Source: Flavobacterium agricola | Lineage (GTDB): Bacteria; Bacteroidota; Bacteroidia; Flavobacteriales; Flavobacteriaceae | DNA: 64,000 nucleotides | Reading direction: 5' to 3' | Assembly: GCF_025919725.1 (NCBI RefSeq) | Contig: NZ_CP081495.1 | Coordinates: forward strand, 2,294,001-2,358,000 | In this document: one piece after another, positions 17,223-27,020 of the stretch | Position numbering within the stretch: the first letter of the stretch is position 1 | Layout: each line of letters opens with the position of its first letter | Notes under the pieces: model-generated | Database searches by the model: none | Seen by the model: only the letters and a program-made list of their open reading frames with translations | What the model was told of the DNA's origin: nothing | Program-made: the position numbers and the translations under genes

Positions 17223-20200
17223 CTACGATTCTAAATCTTCTTTTTGAGGTAAAAACTCAGCATCATTTCCCCATTTTTTCTCAACCATATAATATAATGC
17301 TGGTAAAGCATATAAAGTTAAAATGGTAGAAAATAACAAACCATAAACAATTACGGTTGCTAACGGACGTTGTACGTCAGATCCGATTCCGGTTGCAAGC
17401 GATGCAGGTAATAAACCTAAAACGGCTACCGTTGCGGTCATTAATACCGGTCTGAATCGGCCTTTTGCTCCGTTTAATACGGCGTGTAATAAAGTTTGTC
17501 CTTCTTTACGTAATTGGTTGATGTACGAAATCATAATCACCCCGTTTTGAATGGCTACCCCAAATAAAGCGATAAAGCCAACTACTGACGATACGTTTAA
17601 TGTCATACCGCGTACGTTTAGCGCTAACATACCACCAAAAACAGCCAGCGGAACAATGCTAATTAATAGTAAAGCTTGGCGTAGTTTACCAAAAGCACCA
17701 TATAATAAAATAAACATAATAGAAATGGCCAGCGGAACAATTACGGCCAAACGATCGTACGCGCGGTTTTGATTTTCAAATTGACCGCTCCACTTTATAT
17801 GGGTTTTGTCGTGATCGTAAGTGATGTTTTTTTCTATTTTATCTTGCGCTTCTTTTAAAAAGGAACCTAAATCGCGGTTGCGTAAATTTAACTTTACGGT
17901 TAAATGACGTTTATTCATTTCGCGTGTTATGGTACTTTCGCCGGTGCTGGTTTTAATATCGGTAACTTGAGAAAGCGGAATTTTAATTCCGTCGGCATTA
18001 GTCAACATTAAATGACCGATTTTTTCGGGTGTATTTCGGCTTTCGTCGGTATAACGACAAATAATATCGTAAACTTTATCACCAATAAAAATTTGAGAAA
18101 TGGCTTTACCACCAATTCCTACCTCAATTAATTCAGCAACATCAGCAACATTTAATCCGTATTGTGCAATTTTATCTCGATTGGCATGAATTTGTAACTG
18201 CGGTAAAGGCGGTTCTTGATCAATAGCTAAATCAACAGCACCATCAACGGTTTTTAATTCGTTCATTACATCTTCGGCAATGCGACGCGTTTCGGCAAAA
18301 TCGTTACCGTAAACCTTAATCGCTAATTCGCTATGTGCTCCCGAAATTTTGTCCATTACCCCATCAATCATGGGCTGAGAAAAACCAACCGTATAACCCG
18401 GTAATGTTGCATATTCTGCTGCCAATTCATGAATTAAATCGTCTTTGGTTTTGCCGCTTGGCCATTGTTTATAAGGCTTGATGCCGATTGAAACTTCAAA
18501 ATGTGATGAGGTCCACGGGTCGGTTCCGTCATCATTACGTCCAGCTTGTACCATAATGTAGGTAACTTCGTCATATTTCATGGTACGTGCACGTAACGTA
18601 TCGGCCATTTCTTTAGATTTTTCAACTGACAATCCTGGAGGTAATTCTACTTGCAGCCAAATAGAACCTTCATCTAACGTGGGTAAAAAATCTTTTCCTA
18701 CATGAATTGATAAGCCCGTTGCTAAAACTAAAACTACAGCAAGTGGTAAAAAAACCTTTTTCGGTTTTTCCATTACTTTGTTAATGCGTTTTGAATACGC
18801 ATGGGTTAACTTTTCTAACCATTTGTTGTGGTATATTTTTTTCGGTTTTTTGTAAACTACATAAGCAAGCCCCGGAATTAGCAAAAGCGCCACGCACAAA
18901 GCGCCAAACAGTGCATAACTTACCGTAAATGCCATGGGTGTAAATAATTTTTTTCTACACGTTCAAAAGCAAATAAAGGCAAGTAAGCCGTCATGATAAT
19001 AATGGTGGCAAAGAAAATAGGTTTAGCTACTTGTTTGGCAATATCTGCAATGCTGCGTTCTTTTAATTCTTCTTTGGGGTTATCTTCCCGTTTTTTAAGA
19101 ATGGTTTCGAGCATTACAATAGATCCGTCAACAATAATACCGAAATCGATTGCGCCTAAGGATAACAAATTGGCTGGTACATCGGTAAAATGCATTAAAA
19201 TAAAAGCAATTAATAACGCCAACGGAATGGTAATAGCTACTAATAACGCACCGCGCCAATTGCCTAAAAATATAATTAATACAACTACAACCAAAGCAAT
19301 ACCTTCTATCAACGTATGAGAAACGGTGTTTAAGGTTGTGTTTACCAATTCGGTACGATCTAAAAACGGATGAATGGTAACACCTTTTGGCAAAATATCG
19401 GTGTTTAAATCGTGAACCGCTTCGTGAATTCCTTCAAGAACGGTTGATGTATCTTCTCCTTTTAATAATAAAACAATTCCTTCAATTCCGTCACTATAAT
19501 CGCGTTCACGATCTGTGTAGGATAAAATACCTTTTCGCTCAATATTTCCGTACTTTAAGGTACCTATATCGGTTAATAAAACAGGAACCCCTTTTTCAGA
19601 TTTTACAACAATTTTTCCAAAGTCTTGTAAATCTTTAACTAAACCAATCCCACGAATTACATAGCCCAAATCGCCTTTTGGTAAAACACTTCCTCCGGCG
19701 TTAATGTTGTTTTCTTCAATGGTTTCAACAACTTCGCCTAAAGAAAGGTTGTATTGATCTAGTTTTTTAGGATCTAATTCAATTTGATACTGCGTTGTGA
19801 TTCCTCCAAAATTAGTTACCTCGGCAACGCCTGGTACTTGGTTGATGCGCGGAATAATAACAAAGTTTTGCAAATCAGTTAATTCACGTAAATCGTAAGT
19901 TTCGCTTTCTAATATATAGCGATAAACTTCGCCAATTGGTGAGGTTAGCGGATCTAAACCAGGAACAGCATCGTATGGTAATTCTACATCGTTTAATCGT
20001 TCCTGAATTCGGGTTCGAGCCCAATAATCATCAACGCCATCTTTAAAAACAATGGTAATGATTGAAAGTCCAAAAGTACTTTTACTACGCATAACGTGCA
20101 TGCCCGGTAAACCGTTTAAAGCACGTTCTATCGGAATGGTAATTTGTTGTTCAATTTCTTCGGCAGCTAAGCCCGGAACCTGCGTAACAACTTGCGAGGT

Positions 20201-20332
20201 TACGTCAGCAATGTCCGGATAAGCTTCTATAGAAAGTTGTTTCCATGAATAATACCCAAATAGCGCAATTAAGGTAAAAAGCGCTACCATGAGCCAGCGT
20301 TTTGCTATTGCAAGATCTATTAATTTGTTCAT
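17223..20332 (-). CDS. Heavy-metal RND efflux permease (CusA/CzcA family), frameshifted
   Basis: Inner-membrane proton-driven pump of about 1036 residues when repaired. The N-terminal half ends at LPLFAFERVEKN and the second frame resumes at MAFTVSYALFGALCVALLL. HME-family signatures are visible: the TM4 motif DFGIIVDGSIVMLE, the GFSQPMIDGVMDKISGAHSELAIKVYG porter segment and the FALFGVAIQNGVI region. At about 18942-18948 the coding strand has seven A where eight would restore EKKLFTPMAF, so this is a 1-base homopolymer deletion, probably a sequencing error. The exported metal (Cu/Ag or Zn/Co/Cd) cannot be decided by eye. 21 bases separate it from the adaptor gene. Confidence 0.9.
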
Positions 20333-20353
20333 GCTTGTATTTTTAAACGAAGT

Positions 20354-21517
20354 TTATTTGGCTTGAAGTAAATAAATTCCGCCGTCAGTAATTATTTTAT
20401 CTGTAGCATTTAACCCTTCTAAAATGGCAGTTTTATTCGCATCTTCTGTAGAAAAAGTTGTTACATTTTGTTTTTTAAATTGATCGGGCCCAACTTGCAC
20501 GTAAACAAATTGGCTGTCGTTTTGCTGAAAAACAGCTTTTGCAGGTACAACTAATGTTTGTTTACCGGTATCTTTAAGTTTTACGCTAACGTACATGCCT
20601 GGTTTTAGGCTGTTTTTGGTGTTGTCAACTTCAATTAAAATTTCAACGCTTCGCGTTTCTTCATTTACAACTTGCCCAATGTTTACAACTTTACCTGTAA
20701 AAGGCAGGTTAGAATAAGCTTCTGATGTAAGTTCAACTTCATCTAAATCATTTAAAATAGCCAAATCTTTTTCTTTTACCTGTGCAGCAACCCAAACTTT
20801 ATTTAGTTCGGCAACGGTTACTAAAGGTTCGCTATCTTCTTTAATATATTGGCCTAAAATTAAATCGTTGCTTATTACCGTGCCAGCAATTGGTGAGGTA
20901 ATAACCAAAGCTTCGCCCATTTTCATAGTTGCAGGATTTACGTTGTAAACACGTAAAGATGCCGTTGCGTTATCTACTGCCAGCTTTTTAATGCTATAAT
21001 CTGTTTGTGCTTCTTCAAGTTCACGCTTTACACCAACAGCGTTATCAAATAAATCTTGTTGACGTTTTAAATTGATTTCAGCATTTTTTAGTTCTTGCAC
21101 GTTGGCCAAATAATCTTGCTGTGCCGCATAATAATCAGACGATGAAAGCGAAAATATTGGTGTACCAACATTTACTTTTTGCCCAAGTTTAATGTAGGAT
21201 TGTGTGATGCGCCCAGCAAATGGAGGAGCAATTTGTGCGTATTGACTCGGAATTGCTTTTACAAAACCGTTTACTACTAAATCAATATTTACAAGTTCTT
21301 CCGTGGGTGATGCAATCACCAATCTGGATTTTATGGTGGAGTTTTCTGTTAAGGTAATAATGTTGTTTTTAACGGAGTAATTTTCGGGAGCAGCGGTTTC
21401 GGGTTTATCTGCACATGCCCCTAATAAAAATAAAGTTGAAAGAAATAAAACTGATTTTAAAGCGCTTTTTGTTTTTGGCGCTACAAATCTCAAGTTTAAA
21501 ATGTTTTTTACTACCAT
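20354..21517 (-). CDS. RND periplasmic adaptor lipoprotein (CusB/CzcB-like)
   Basis: 387 residues from the ATG at 21517. An in-frame ATG at 21553 overlaps a -7 promoter element, so it is unlikely to be used. A basic N-terminus leads to the lipobox LLGAC. The mature part then has the barrel-sandwich/lipoyl halves (PPFAGRITQSYIKLGQKV and SPIAGTVISNDLILGQYI) flanking a coiled-coil hairpin, and the membrane-proximal beta-barrel at the end. It bridges the permease and channel and leads the operon. Half-site repeats lie just upstream. Confidence 0.88.
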   Translation of the reverse strand: MVVKNILNLRFVAPKTKSALKSVLFLSTLFLLGACADKPETAAPENYSVKNNIITLTENSTIKSRLVIASPTEELVNIDLVVNGFVKAIPSQYAQIAPPFAGRITQSYIKLGQKVNVGTPIFSLSSSDYYAAQQDYLANVQELKNAEINLKRQQDLFDNAVGVKRELEEAQTDYSIKKLAVDNATASLRVYNVNPATMKMGEALVITSPIAGTVISNDLILGQYIKEDSEPLVTVAELNKVWVAAQVKEKDLAILNDLDEVELTSEAYSNLPFTGKVVNIGQVVNEETRSVEILIEVDNTKNSLKPGMYVSVKLKDTGKQTLVVPAKAVFQQNDSQFVYVQVGPDQFKKQNVTTFSTEDANKTAILEGLNATDKIITDGGIYLLQAK

Positions 21518-21550
21518 TTTACAACAATTTTGAGTTTTTATTATTTTTTG

Positions 21551-21558
21551 CAAAAGTA
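21551..21558 (-). promoter_or_regulatory. -7 promoter element (TACTTTTG) of the RND operon
   Basis: TAnnTTTG match on the minus strand, 34 bases upstream of the ATG at 21517. No clear -33 TTG, so it may depend on an activator. Confidence 0.5.
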
Positions 21559-21585
21559 CATTTAGAATTTCTTAAAAATGTGAAT

Positions 21586-21617
21586 TAATCATTAGAATCT
21601 GATTAAAATGATAATCA
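21586..21617. promoter_or_regulatory. Candidate operator: three alternating half-sites
   Basis: TAATCA-N8-TGATTA-N6-TAATCA, giving two overlapping perfect dyads (6-bp arms) just upstream of the -7 element of the metal-efflux operon. The position suits a regulator-binding site. The regulator is unknown. Confidence 0.45.
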
Positions 21618-21782
21618 TACAAACGTAATTTTTAAGTAATTATTTATTACTTCTGCATTTATTTTGCTCTGCTAAGCCCAATATTAACTACAAACAACGT
21701 GTAAAATTGCGTGTGTAAAAATGGGGTTACTGTATCAACAATAAAAACCGATTTAAATTATATTTTTTAACTTATTTTAAAC

Positions 21783-21807
21783 ATTATTATGGTTGAACCA
21801 TAATAAT
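21783..21807. promoter_or_regulatory. Perfect 25-bp palindrome upstream of ileS
   Basis: ATTATTATGGTT and its exact complement AACCATAATAAT flank a single central G. A 1-base centre does not make a good RNA hairpin loop, so a DNA-binding site for a dimeric protein is more likely. It lies between the divergent RND operon (about 225 bases from its promoter) and the ileS promoter (66 bases). Confidence 0.55.
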
Positions 21808-21872
21808 TACAGAAGTGAAGCGCTTATTGGTAGAAGATGTTTAAATTACACACATTATTAATCTTATTTTAT

Positions 21873-21880
21873 TAAATTTG
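21873..21880 (+). promoter_or_regulatory. -7 promoter element (TAAATTTG) of ileS
   Basis: Match to TAnnTTTG, 25 bases before the ATG at 21906. No TTG at the expected -33 position. Confidence 0.5.
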
Positions 21881-21905
21881 CAAAATTATTTTGAAATATA
21901 ATATC

Positions 21906-24900
21906 ATGAGCACGAAATTCACAGAATATAAAGGACTTGATTTGCCAAATGTGGCTGCTGAGGAGCTAAAATTTTGGAAAGAACAATCCATCTTTGAAAA
22001 AAGTATTACGTCAAGAGAAGGGAATAAACCTTACGTTTTCTTCGAAGGTCCGCCTTCGGCAAACGGACAACCGGGTATTCACCACGTAATGGCACGTGCT
22101 ATTAAAGATATTTTTTGTCGTTACAAAACACAAAAAGGATTTCAGGTTAAACGTAAAGCAGGGTGGGATACCCACGGTTTGCCTGTTGAATTAGGTACCG
22201 AAAAAGAATTAGGCATTACAAAAGAAGATATCGGAACTAAAATTTCGATTGAAGAATATAATGAAGCATGTAAACGCACGGTGATGCGTTACACCGATTT
22301 GTGGAATGATTTAACCGAAAAAATGGGATATTGGGTAGATATGGAAAACCCATATGTTACCTACAAATCAAAATACATGGAAACGGTTTGGTGGTTACTA
22401 AAACAAATCTATGATAAAGATTTGATGTACAAAGGTTATACCATTCAGCCATATTCACCAAAGGCAGGTACAGGCTTATCTTCTCACGAAGTAAATCAGC
22501 CAGGTTCATACCGCGACGTAACCGATACAACCATTGTTGCGCAATTTAAAACCATTGCAGATTCGTTACCAGAATTTTTACAAGGTTTTGGCCCAATCGA
22601 TATTTTAGCTTGGACAACTACGCCTTGGACATTACCATCTAACACAGCATTAACCGTAGGTCCAAAAATTGATTATGTTTTAGTAAAAACATTCAACCAA
22701 TATACGTTTGAGCCTATTACTGTTATTTTAGGAAAAGCTTTAGTAGCAAAACAATTTGCTGGTAAGTTTTTTGCTGTTGAAGACGAAGCTGAATTAGCTA
22801 ATTTCAATTCTGGCGATAAAAAAATTCCATATTTCATTGTAAAAGAATTTAAAGGAACCGATTTAGTAGGCATTCGTTACGAACAATTATTGCCTTATGT
22901 GTTACCTTTTGAAGATGCAGAAAAAGCATTTGTGGTAATTCCAGGTGATTTCGTAACTACTGAGGATGGTACCGGAATTGTACATACAGCACCAACCTTT
23001 GGTGCAGATGATGCTAAAGTAGCTAAAGATGCTGGCGTGCCTCCTATGTTAGTTTTAGACGAAAATGGTAACGCAGTACCATTAGTAGATTTACAAGGGC
23101 GATTTGTACCACAAATGGGCGAAATGGCTGGTAAATATGTTAAAAACGAATATTACAACGAAGGCGAAGCTCCAGAAAAATCGGTTGATGTAGAAATCGC
23201 AATCATGCTTAAAGAGCAAAATAAAGCTTTTAAAGTAGAAAAATACGTACACAGCTACCCACATTGTTGGAGAACAGATAAACCAATTTTATATTACCCA
23301 TTAGATTCTTGGTTTATAAAAGTAACCGAAGTTAAAGATAAAATGTTCGAATTGAACAACGATATCAACTGGAAGCCAAAAGCAACCGGCGAAGGGCGTT
23401 TTGGAAATTGGGTAAAAAATGCAAACGATTGGAATTTATCTCGTTCTCGTTACTGGGGGATTCCATTACCAATTTGGAGAACCGAAGACGGAACGGAAGA
23501 AATTTTAATTGGTTCGGTAGAAGAATTAGTAAACGAAATTGCTAAAGCAAAAGCTGCAGGAATTGATAACGGAAACGTTTTTGAAGGTTTTGTTGTAGGC
23601 GACATGTCTGAAGCGAATTACGATAAAGTAGATTTACACAAAAACGTAGTAGATAAAATTACCTTAGTTTCTGCATCAGGAAAACCAATGAAGCGCGAAG
23701 CAGATTTGATTGATGTTTGGTTTGATTCGGGTGCAATGCCTTACGCACAATGGCATTATCCGTTTGAAAACAAAGAAATGATTGACAATAATGAAGCTTT
23801 TCCAGCTGATTTTATTGCTGAAGGCGTTGACCAAACACGCGGTTGGTTTTATACCTTACATGCAATCGGAACTTTAGTTTTTGGTACAAATGCATACAAA
23901 AACGTAGTTTCTAACGGATTGGTTTTAGATAAAAACGGACAAAAAATGTCTAAACGTTTAGGTAATGCTGTAGATCCGTTTACAACATTAGCCGAGCACG
24001 GACCAGATGCAACCCGTTGGTACATGATTTCTAACGCGAATCCGTGGGATAACTTAAAGTTTGATTTAGAAGGAATTACCGAAGTTCGCAGAAAATTCTT
24101 TGGTACGATATATAATACCTATTCGTTCTTTTCGTTATATGCAAACATTGATGGGTTTACGTACAGCGAAGCTGAAGTTCCGTTAGAACAACGCCCAGAA
24201 ATTGACCGTTGGATTTTATCTGAATTAAATACGTTAATTAAAAACGTTGACGAATTTTATGCAGATTACGAACCAACACGAGCTGCACGTGCTATTTCAG
24301 ATTTTGTACAAGAAAACTTGTCAAACTGGTATGTACGTTTATGTCGCCGCCGTTTCTGGAAAGGGGATTACGGACAAGATAAAATAGCTGCTTACCAAAC
24401 GTTATATACCTGTTTAGAAACTGTTGCAAAGCTTTCGGCACCAATTGCACCTTTCTTTATGGATCGTCTTTACAAAGATTTAACGCAAGCAACAAATAAA
24501 GAAACATTCGAATCGGTACATTTAGCAACGTTCCCGGTTTCTAATCCAGCTTTAATTGATAAAGCATTAGAAAGCCGTATGGAAAAAGCCCAAACCGTTT
24601 CGTCATTAGTACTTTCTTTACGTAAAAAAGAAATGATAAAAGTACGTCAGCCATTGCAAAAAGTAATGATTCCGGTTTTAGATGCTGTACAAAAAGCAGA
24701 AATAGAAGCAGTTTCAGACTTAATTAAAGCTGAGGTAAACGTTAAGGAAGTTGAATTGTTAGATGACGCTTCTGGAGTTTTAGTTAAACAAATAAAACCA
24801 AATTTTAAAGCTTTAGGTCCACGTTTCGGAAAAGATATGGGCGCTATTGCAAAAGAGATCCAAAACTTTTCTCAAGAACAGATTGTTTATCTCGAAAAAA

Positions 24901-25301
24901 ATGGTAATATTGACTTAAATATCTCAGAAAAAACTGTTAATTTAACAATTGATGATGTAGAAATTACATCACAAGATATTCCAGGCTGGTTGGTAGCAAA
25001 TGCAAACGGAATTACTGTTGCTTTAGATATTACAATTTCTGAAGAATTAAAGCAAGAAGGTATTGCTCGCGAAATTGTTAACAGAATTCAGAACATTCGT
25101 AAAGATTCAGGATTTGAAGTAACCGATAAAATTCACGTTCAAATTCAAAAACAAACCGAATTAGAAACGGCGATTGCAAACAACGAAGCTTATATTAAAT
25201 CTGAAACATTAACCGAATCCATAACATTTGTAGATCAATTACAAAACGGAGTTGAGGTTGAGTTTGATGATATAGTTAGTAAAATATTAATTTCAAAATA
25301 A
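21906..25301 (+). CDS. ileS: Isoleucine--tRNA ligase
   Basis: 1131 residues from the ATG at 21906 (MSTKFTEYKGL). An ATG 15 bases upstream is too close to the promoter element. Class I signatures: the HIGH-type motif GPPSANGQPGIHHV near residue 50, the WDTHGLPVE segment after it, the CP1 editing domain, and KMSKRLGNAVDP near residue 675. The length of about 1130 and the GPPSANG form fit the eukaryote-like IleS type found in Bacteroidota. It is followed 10 bases later by a DksA/TraR gene. Intact. Confidence 0.96.
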   Translation: MSTKFTEYKGLDLPNVAAEELKFWKEQSIFEKSITSREGNKPYVFFEGPPSANGQPGIHHVMARAIKDIFCRYKTQKGFQVKRKAGWDTHGLPVELGTEKELGITKEDIGTKISIEEYNEACKRTVMRYTDLWNDLTEKMGYWVDMENPYVTYKSKYMETVWWLLKQIYDKDLMYKGYTIQPYSPKAGTGLSSHEVNQPGSYRDVTDTTIVAQFKTIADSLPEFLQGFGPIDILAWTTTPWTLPSNTALTVGPKIDYVLVKTFNQYTFEPITVILGKALVAKQFAGKFFAVEDEAELANFNSGDKKIPYFIVKEFKGTDLVGIRYEQLLPYVLPFEDAEKAFVVIPGDFVTTEDGTGIVHTAPTFGADDAKVAKDAGVPPMLVLDENGNAVPLVDLQGRFVPQMGEMAGKYVKNEYYNEGEAPEKSVDVEIAIMLKEQNKAFKVEKYVHSYPHCWRTDKPILYYPLDSWFIKVTEVKDKMFELNNDINWKPKATGEGRFGNWVKNANDWNLSRSRYWGIPLPIWRTEDGTEEILIGSVEELVNEIAKAKAAGIDNGNVFEGFVVGDMSEANYDKVDLHKNVVDKITLVSASGKPMKREADLIDVWFDSGAMPYAQWHYPFENKEMIDNNEAFPADFIAEGVDQTRGWFYTLHAIGTLVFGTNAYKNVVSNGLVLDKNGQKMSKRLGNAVDPFTTLAEHGPDATRWYMISNANPWDNLKFDLEGITEVRRKFFGTIYNTYSFFSLYANIDGFTYSEAEVPLEQRPEIDRWILSELNTLIKNVDEFYADYEPTRAARAISDFVQENLSNWYVRLCRRRFWKGDYGQDKIAAYQTLYTCLETVAKLSAPIAPFFMDRLYKDLTQATNKETFESVHLATFPVSNPALIDKALESRMEKAQTVSSLVLSLRKKEMIKVRQPLQKVMIPVLDAVQKAEIEAVSDLIKAEVNVKEVELLDDASGVLVKQIKPNFKALGPRFGKDMGAIAKEIQNFSQEQIVYLEKNGNIDLNISEKTVNLTIDDVEITSQDIPGWLVANANGITVALDITISEELKQEGIAREIVNRIQNIRKDSGFEVTDKIHVQIQKQTELETAIANNEAYIKSETLTESITFVDQLQNGVEVEFDDIVSKILISK

Positions 25302-25311
25302 AAACGAGATT

Positions 25312-25695
25312 ATGGTAGAAGAAAGAACACGTTATTCAGACGCAGAACTTGCGGAGTTTAAAGATTTAATTTTACAAAAATTAGATAAAGCTCAAGCAGA
25401 TTTAGAGCTGATTAAAAGTGCTTATATGAACGATTTAAATAACGGTACTGACGATACTTCTCCTACATTCAAAGCTTTTGAGGAAGGAAGTGAAACGTTG
25501 TCGAAAGAAGCAAACTCAACATTAGCTATCCGACAAGAAAAATTTATTCGTGATTTAAAAAATGCGTTGATTCGAATTCAAAACAAAACCTACGGAATTT
25601 GTAAGGTAACAGGCAAGTTAATTAACAAAGAACGTTTAAAATTGGTTCCTCACGCAACAATGAGCATCGAAGCTAAAAATCAGCAACAAAAATAA
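25312..25695 (+). CDS. DksA/TraR-family regulator with a degenerate zinc finger
   Basis: 127 residues. The N-terminal coiled coil carries a basic/acidic hairpin, and the C-terminal segment TYGICKVTGKLINKERLKLVPHAT is the DksA/TraR pattern. Of the four zinc-binding cysteines in classical DksA, only the first (GIC) remains. The second is Thr and the CxxC of the second pair is absent. The family binds the secondary channel of RNA polymerase and modulates transcription, often with ppGpp. It is probably cotranscribed with ileS and ends at a strong terminator. Confidence 0.85.
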   Translation: MVEERTRYSDAELAEFKDLILQKLDKAQADLELIKSAYMNDLNNGTDDTSPTFKAFEEGSETLSKEANSTLAIRQEKFIRDLKNALIRIQNKTYGICKVTGKLINKERLKLVPHATMSIEAKNQQQK

Positions 25696-25702
25696 TTTTT
25701 AT

Positions 25703-25735
25703 AAAACGCCCCTTAAGCACTAAGGGGCGTTTTTA
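25703..25735 (+). terminator. Rho-independent terminator
   Basis: AAAACGCCCCTTA / TAAGGGGCGTTTT stem, 5-base loop, T-run. Confidence 0.85.
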
Positions 25736-25752
25736 TTTAGCATCTATTTCCT

Positions 25753-25760
25753 TACATTTG
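25753..25760 (+). promoter_or_regulatory. -7 promoter element (TACATTTG) of lspA
   Basis: TAnnTTTG match, 18 bases before the lspA ATG and directly after the preceding terminator. Confidence 0.5.
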
Positions 25761-25778
25761 TAAGGTAAATTAAAAAAG

Positions 25779-26348
25779 ATGTCATTAAAAAAAGCCTATA
25801 TATTAGTTTTTATTATTATTATAATAGATCAGGTTTCTAAATTTTACATTAAAACCCATTTTAAATTGGGCGAATTTGTAGAAGTTTTTCCTTGGTTTCA
25901 AATTTACTTTATAGAAAACGAAGGCATGGCCTGGGGCATGAAGCTGCCTGGTAATTATGGTAAAATAGCTTTAACCAGTTTTCGTATTTTAGCCATTTTC
26001 GGAATCATGTATTGGTTATGGGATTCGGTTAAAAACAAAGCAAATACCATTTTAATTGTTGCTGTTTCTTTAATTTTAGCTGGTGCTGCAGGTAATATTA
26101 TAGATTGCGTTTTTTACGGTCGAATTTTTGATACCAGCGCATATGGCACCGTAGCTCAAGCTTTTACAGGGCAAGGTTACGGACCATGGTTAGAAGGCAA
26201 GGTTGTAGATATGTTTTACTTTCCGATACTAAAGAATAGCGCAGGCGAAACCATTTTCTTTAACGCCATTTTTAACGTGGCCGATGCAGCCATTTCTGTT
26301 GGTGTAATTCTGTTAATTATTTTCAATAAAAAAATATTTAAATCATAA
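25779..26348 (+). CDS. lspA: Lipoprotein signal peptidase (signal peptidase II)
   Basis: 189 residues with four membrane helices. It removes signal peptides from prolipoproteins in the inner membrane. Conserved motifs: IIDQVSKFY near residue 15, NEGMAWG near 47, GAAGNIID near 104 and FNVADAAIS near 168. The last two hold the catalytic Asp pair. The length is a little above E. coli LspA because of a loop insertion, common in Bacteroidota. Several lipoproteins in this window would be its substrates. Confidence 0.95.
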   Translation: MSLKKAYILVFIIIIIDQVSKFYIKTHFKLGEFVEVFPWFQIYFIENEGMAWGMKLPGNYGKIALTSFRILAIFGIMYWLWDSVKNKANTILIVAVSLILAGAAGNIIDCVFYGRIFDTSAYGTVAQAFTGQGYGPWLEGKVVDMFYFPILKNSAGETIFFNAIFNVADAAISVGVILLIIFNKKIFKS

Positions 26349-26379
26349 AAAAGGCGTTTAATATTAAACGTCTTTTTTT
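26347..26379 (+). terminator. Rho-independent terminator after lspA
   Basis: 12-bp stem (AAGGCGTTTAAT with one G-U pair), A-run before and T-run after. Confidence 0.7.
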
Positions 26380-26392
26380 AATCCCCAATCTT

Positions 26393-26983
26393 ATGAAAGC
26401 ATTAATTTTAGTTGACATTCAAAATGATTTTTTAGCTAACGGAGCTTTAGCAGTACCTAATGGTAATGAAATTATTCCGGTAGTAAACCAATTACTGCCT
26501 CAGTATGATTTAATTGTTGCTACGCAAGATTGGCACCCAGCCAATCACAAATCGTTTGCATCACAACATCCCGGACATAAAGTTTATGATCAGATTCAAT
26601 TAAATGGATTGCCGCAAACCTTATGGCCAGATCATTGTATTCAAGGCAGTTTTGGGTCGCAGTTTAGTGGCTATTTACACACCAATCCAATTGCAGCTAT
26701 TTTTAGAAAAGGAATGAATCCGGATGTAGATAGCTATTCTGGTTTTTACGATAACGGCCATTTACACAATACCGGTTTAAAAGGTTTTTTACAAGATAAA
26801 CGGGTAACCGAAGTTTATGTTTGTGGTTTAGCGGGAGATTTTTGCGTGCAATACACAGCAAATGATGCGTTACAAGCAGGATTTAAAACCTTTATCATTG
26901 ATGCAGCCACTCGACCTATTAATCCTGAAAATTTCGAAAAAATTAAACAAGAATTTGTAGCCAAAGGCGGTCAAATTATTTAA
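26393..26983 (+). CDS. pncA: Nicotinamidase
   Basis: 196 residues. It hydrolyses nicotinamide to nicotinate in NAD salvage. Cysteine-hydrolase features: the N-terminal LVDIQNDF catalytic Asp, the ATQDWHPANHKSF metal-site segment (Asp/His/His), the FRKGMNPDVDSYSGF Lys region, and the nucleophile Cys in CGLAGDFCV near residue 145. It lies alone between two terminators. nadD at 6.4 kb supplies a later step of the same pathway. Confidence 0.94.
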   Translation: MKALILVDIQNDFLANGALAVPNGNEIIPVVNQLLPQYDLIVATQDWHPANHKSFASQHPGHKVYDQIQLNGLPQTLWPDHCIQGSFGSQFSGYLHTNPIAAIFRKGMNPDVDSYSGFYDNGHLHNTGLKGFLQDKRVTEVYVCGLAGDFCVQYTANDALQAGFKTFIIDAATRPINPENFEKIKQEFVAKGGQII

Positions 26984-26988
26984 TAAAG

Positions 26989-27019
26989 AAAAAACCGACG
27001 TAATTGCGTCGGTTTTTTT
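26989..27019. terminator. Bidirectional terminator
   Basis: AAAAAACCGACG / CGTCGGTTTTTT stem with 6-base loop, between convergent pncA and the transporter operon. Confidence 0.85.
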
Positions 27020-27020
27020 A

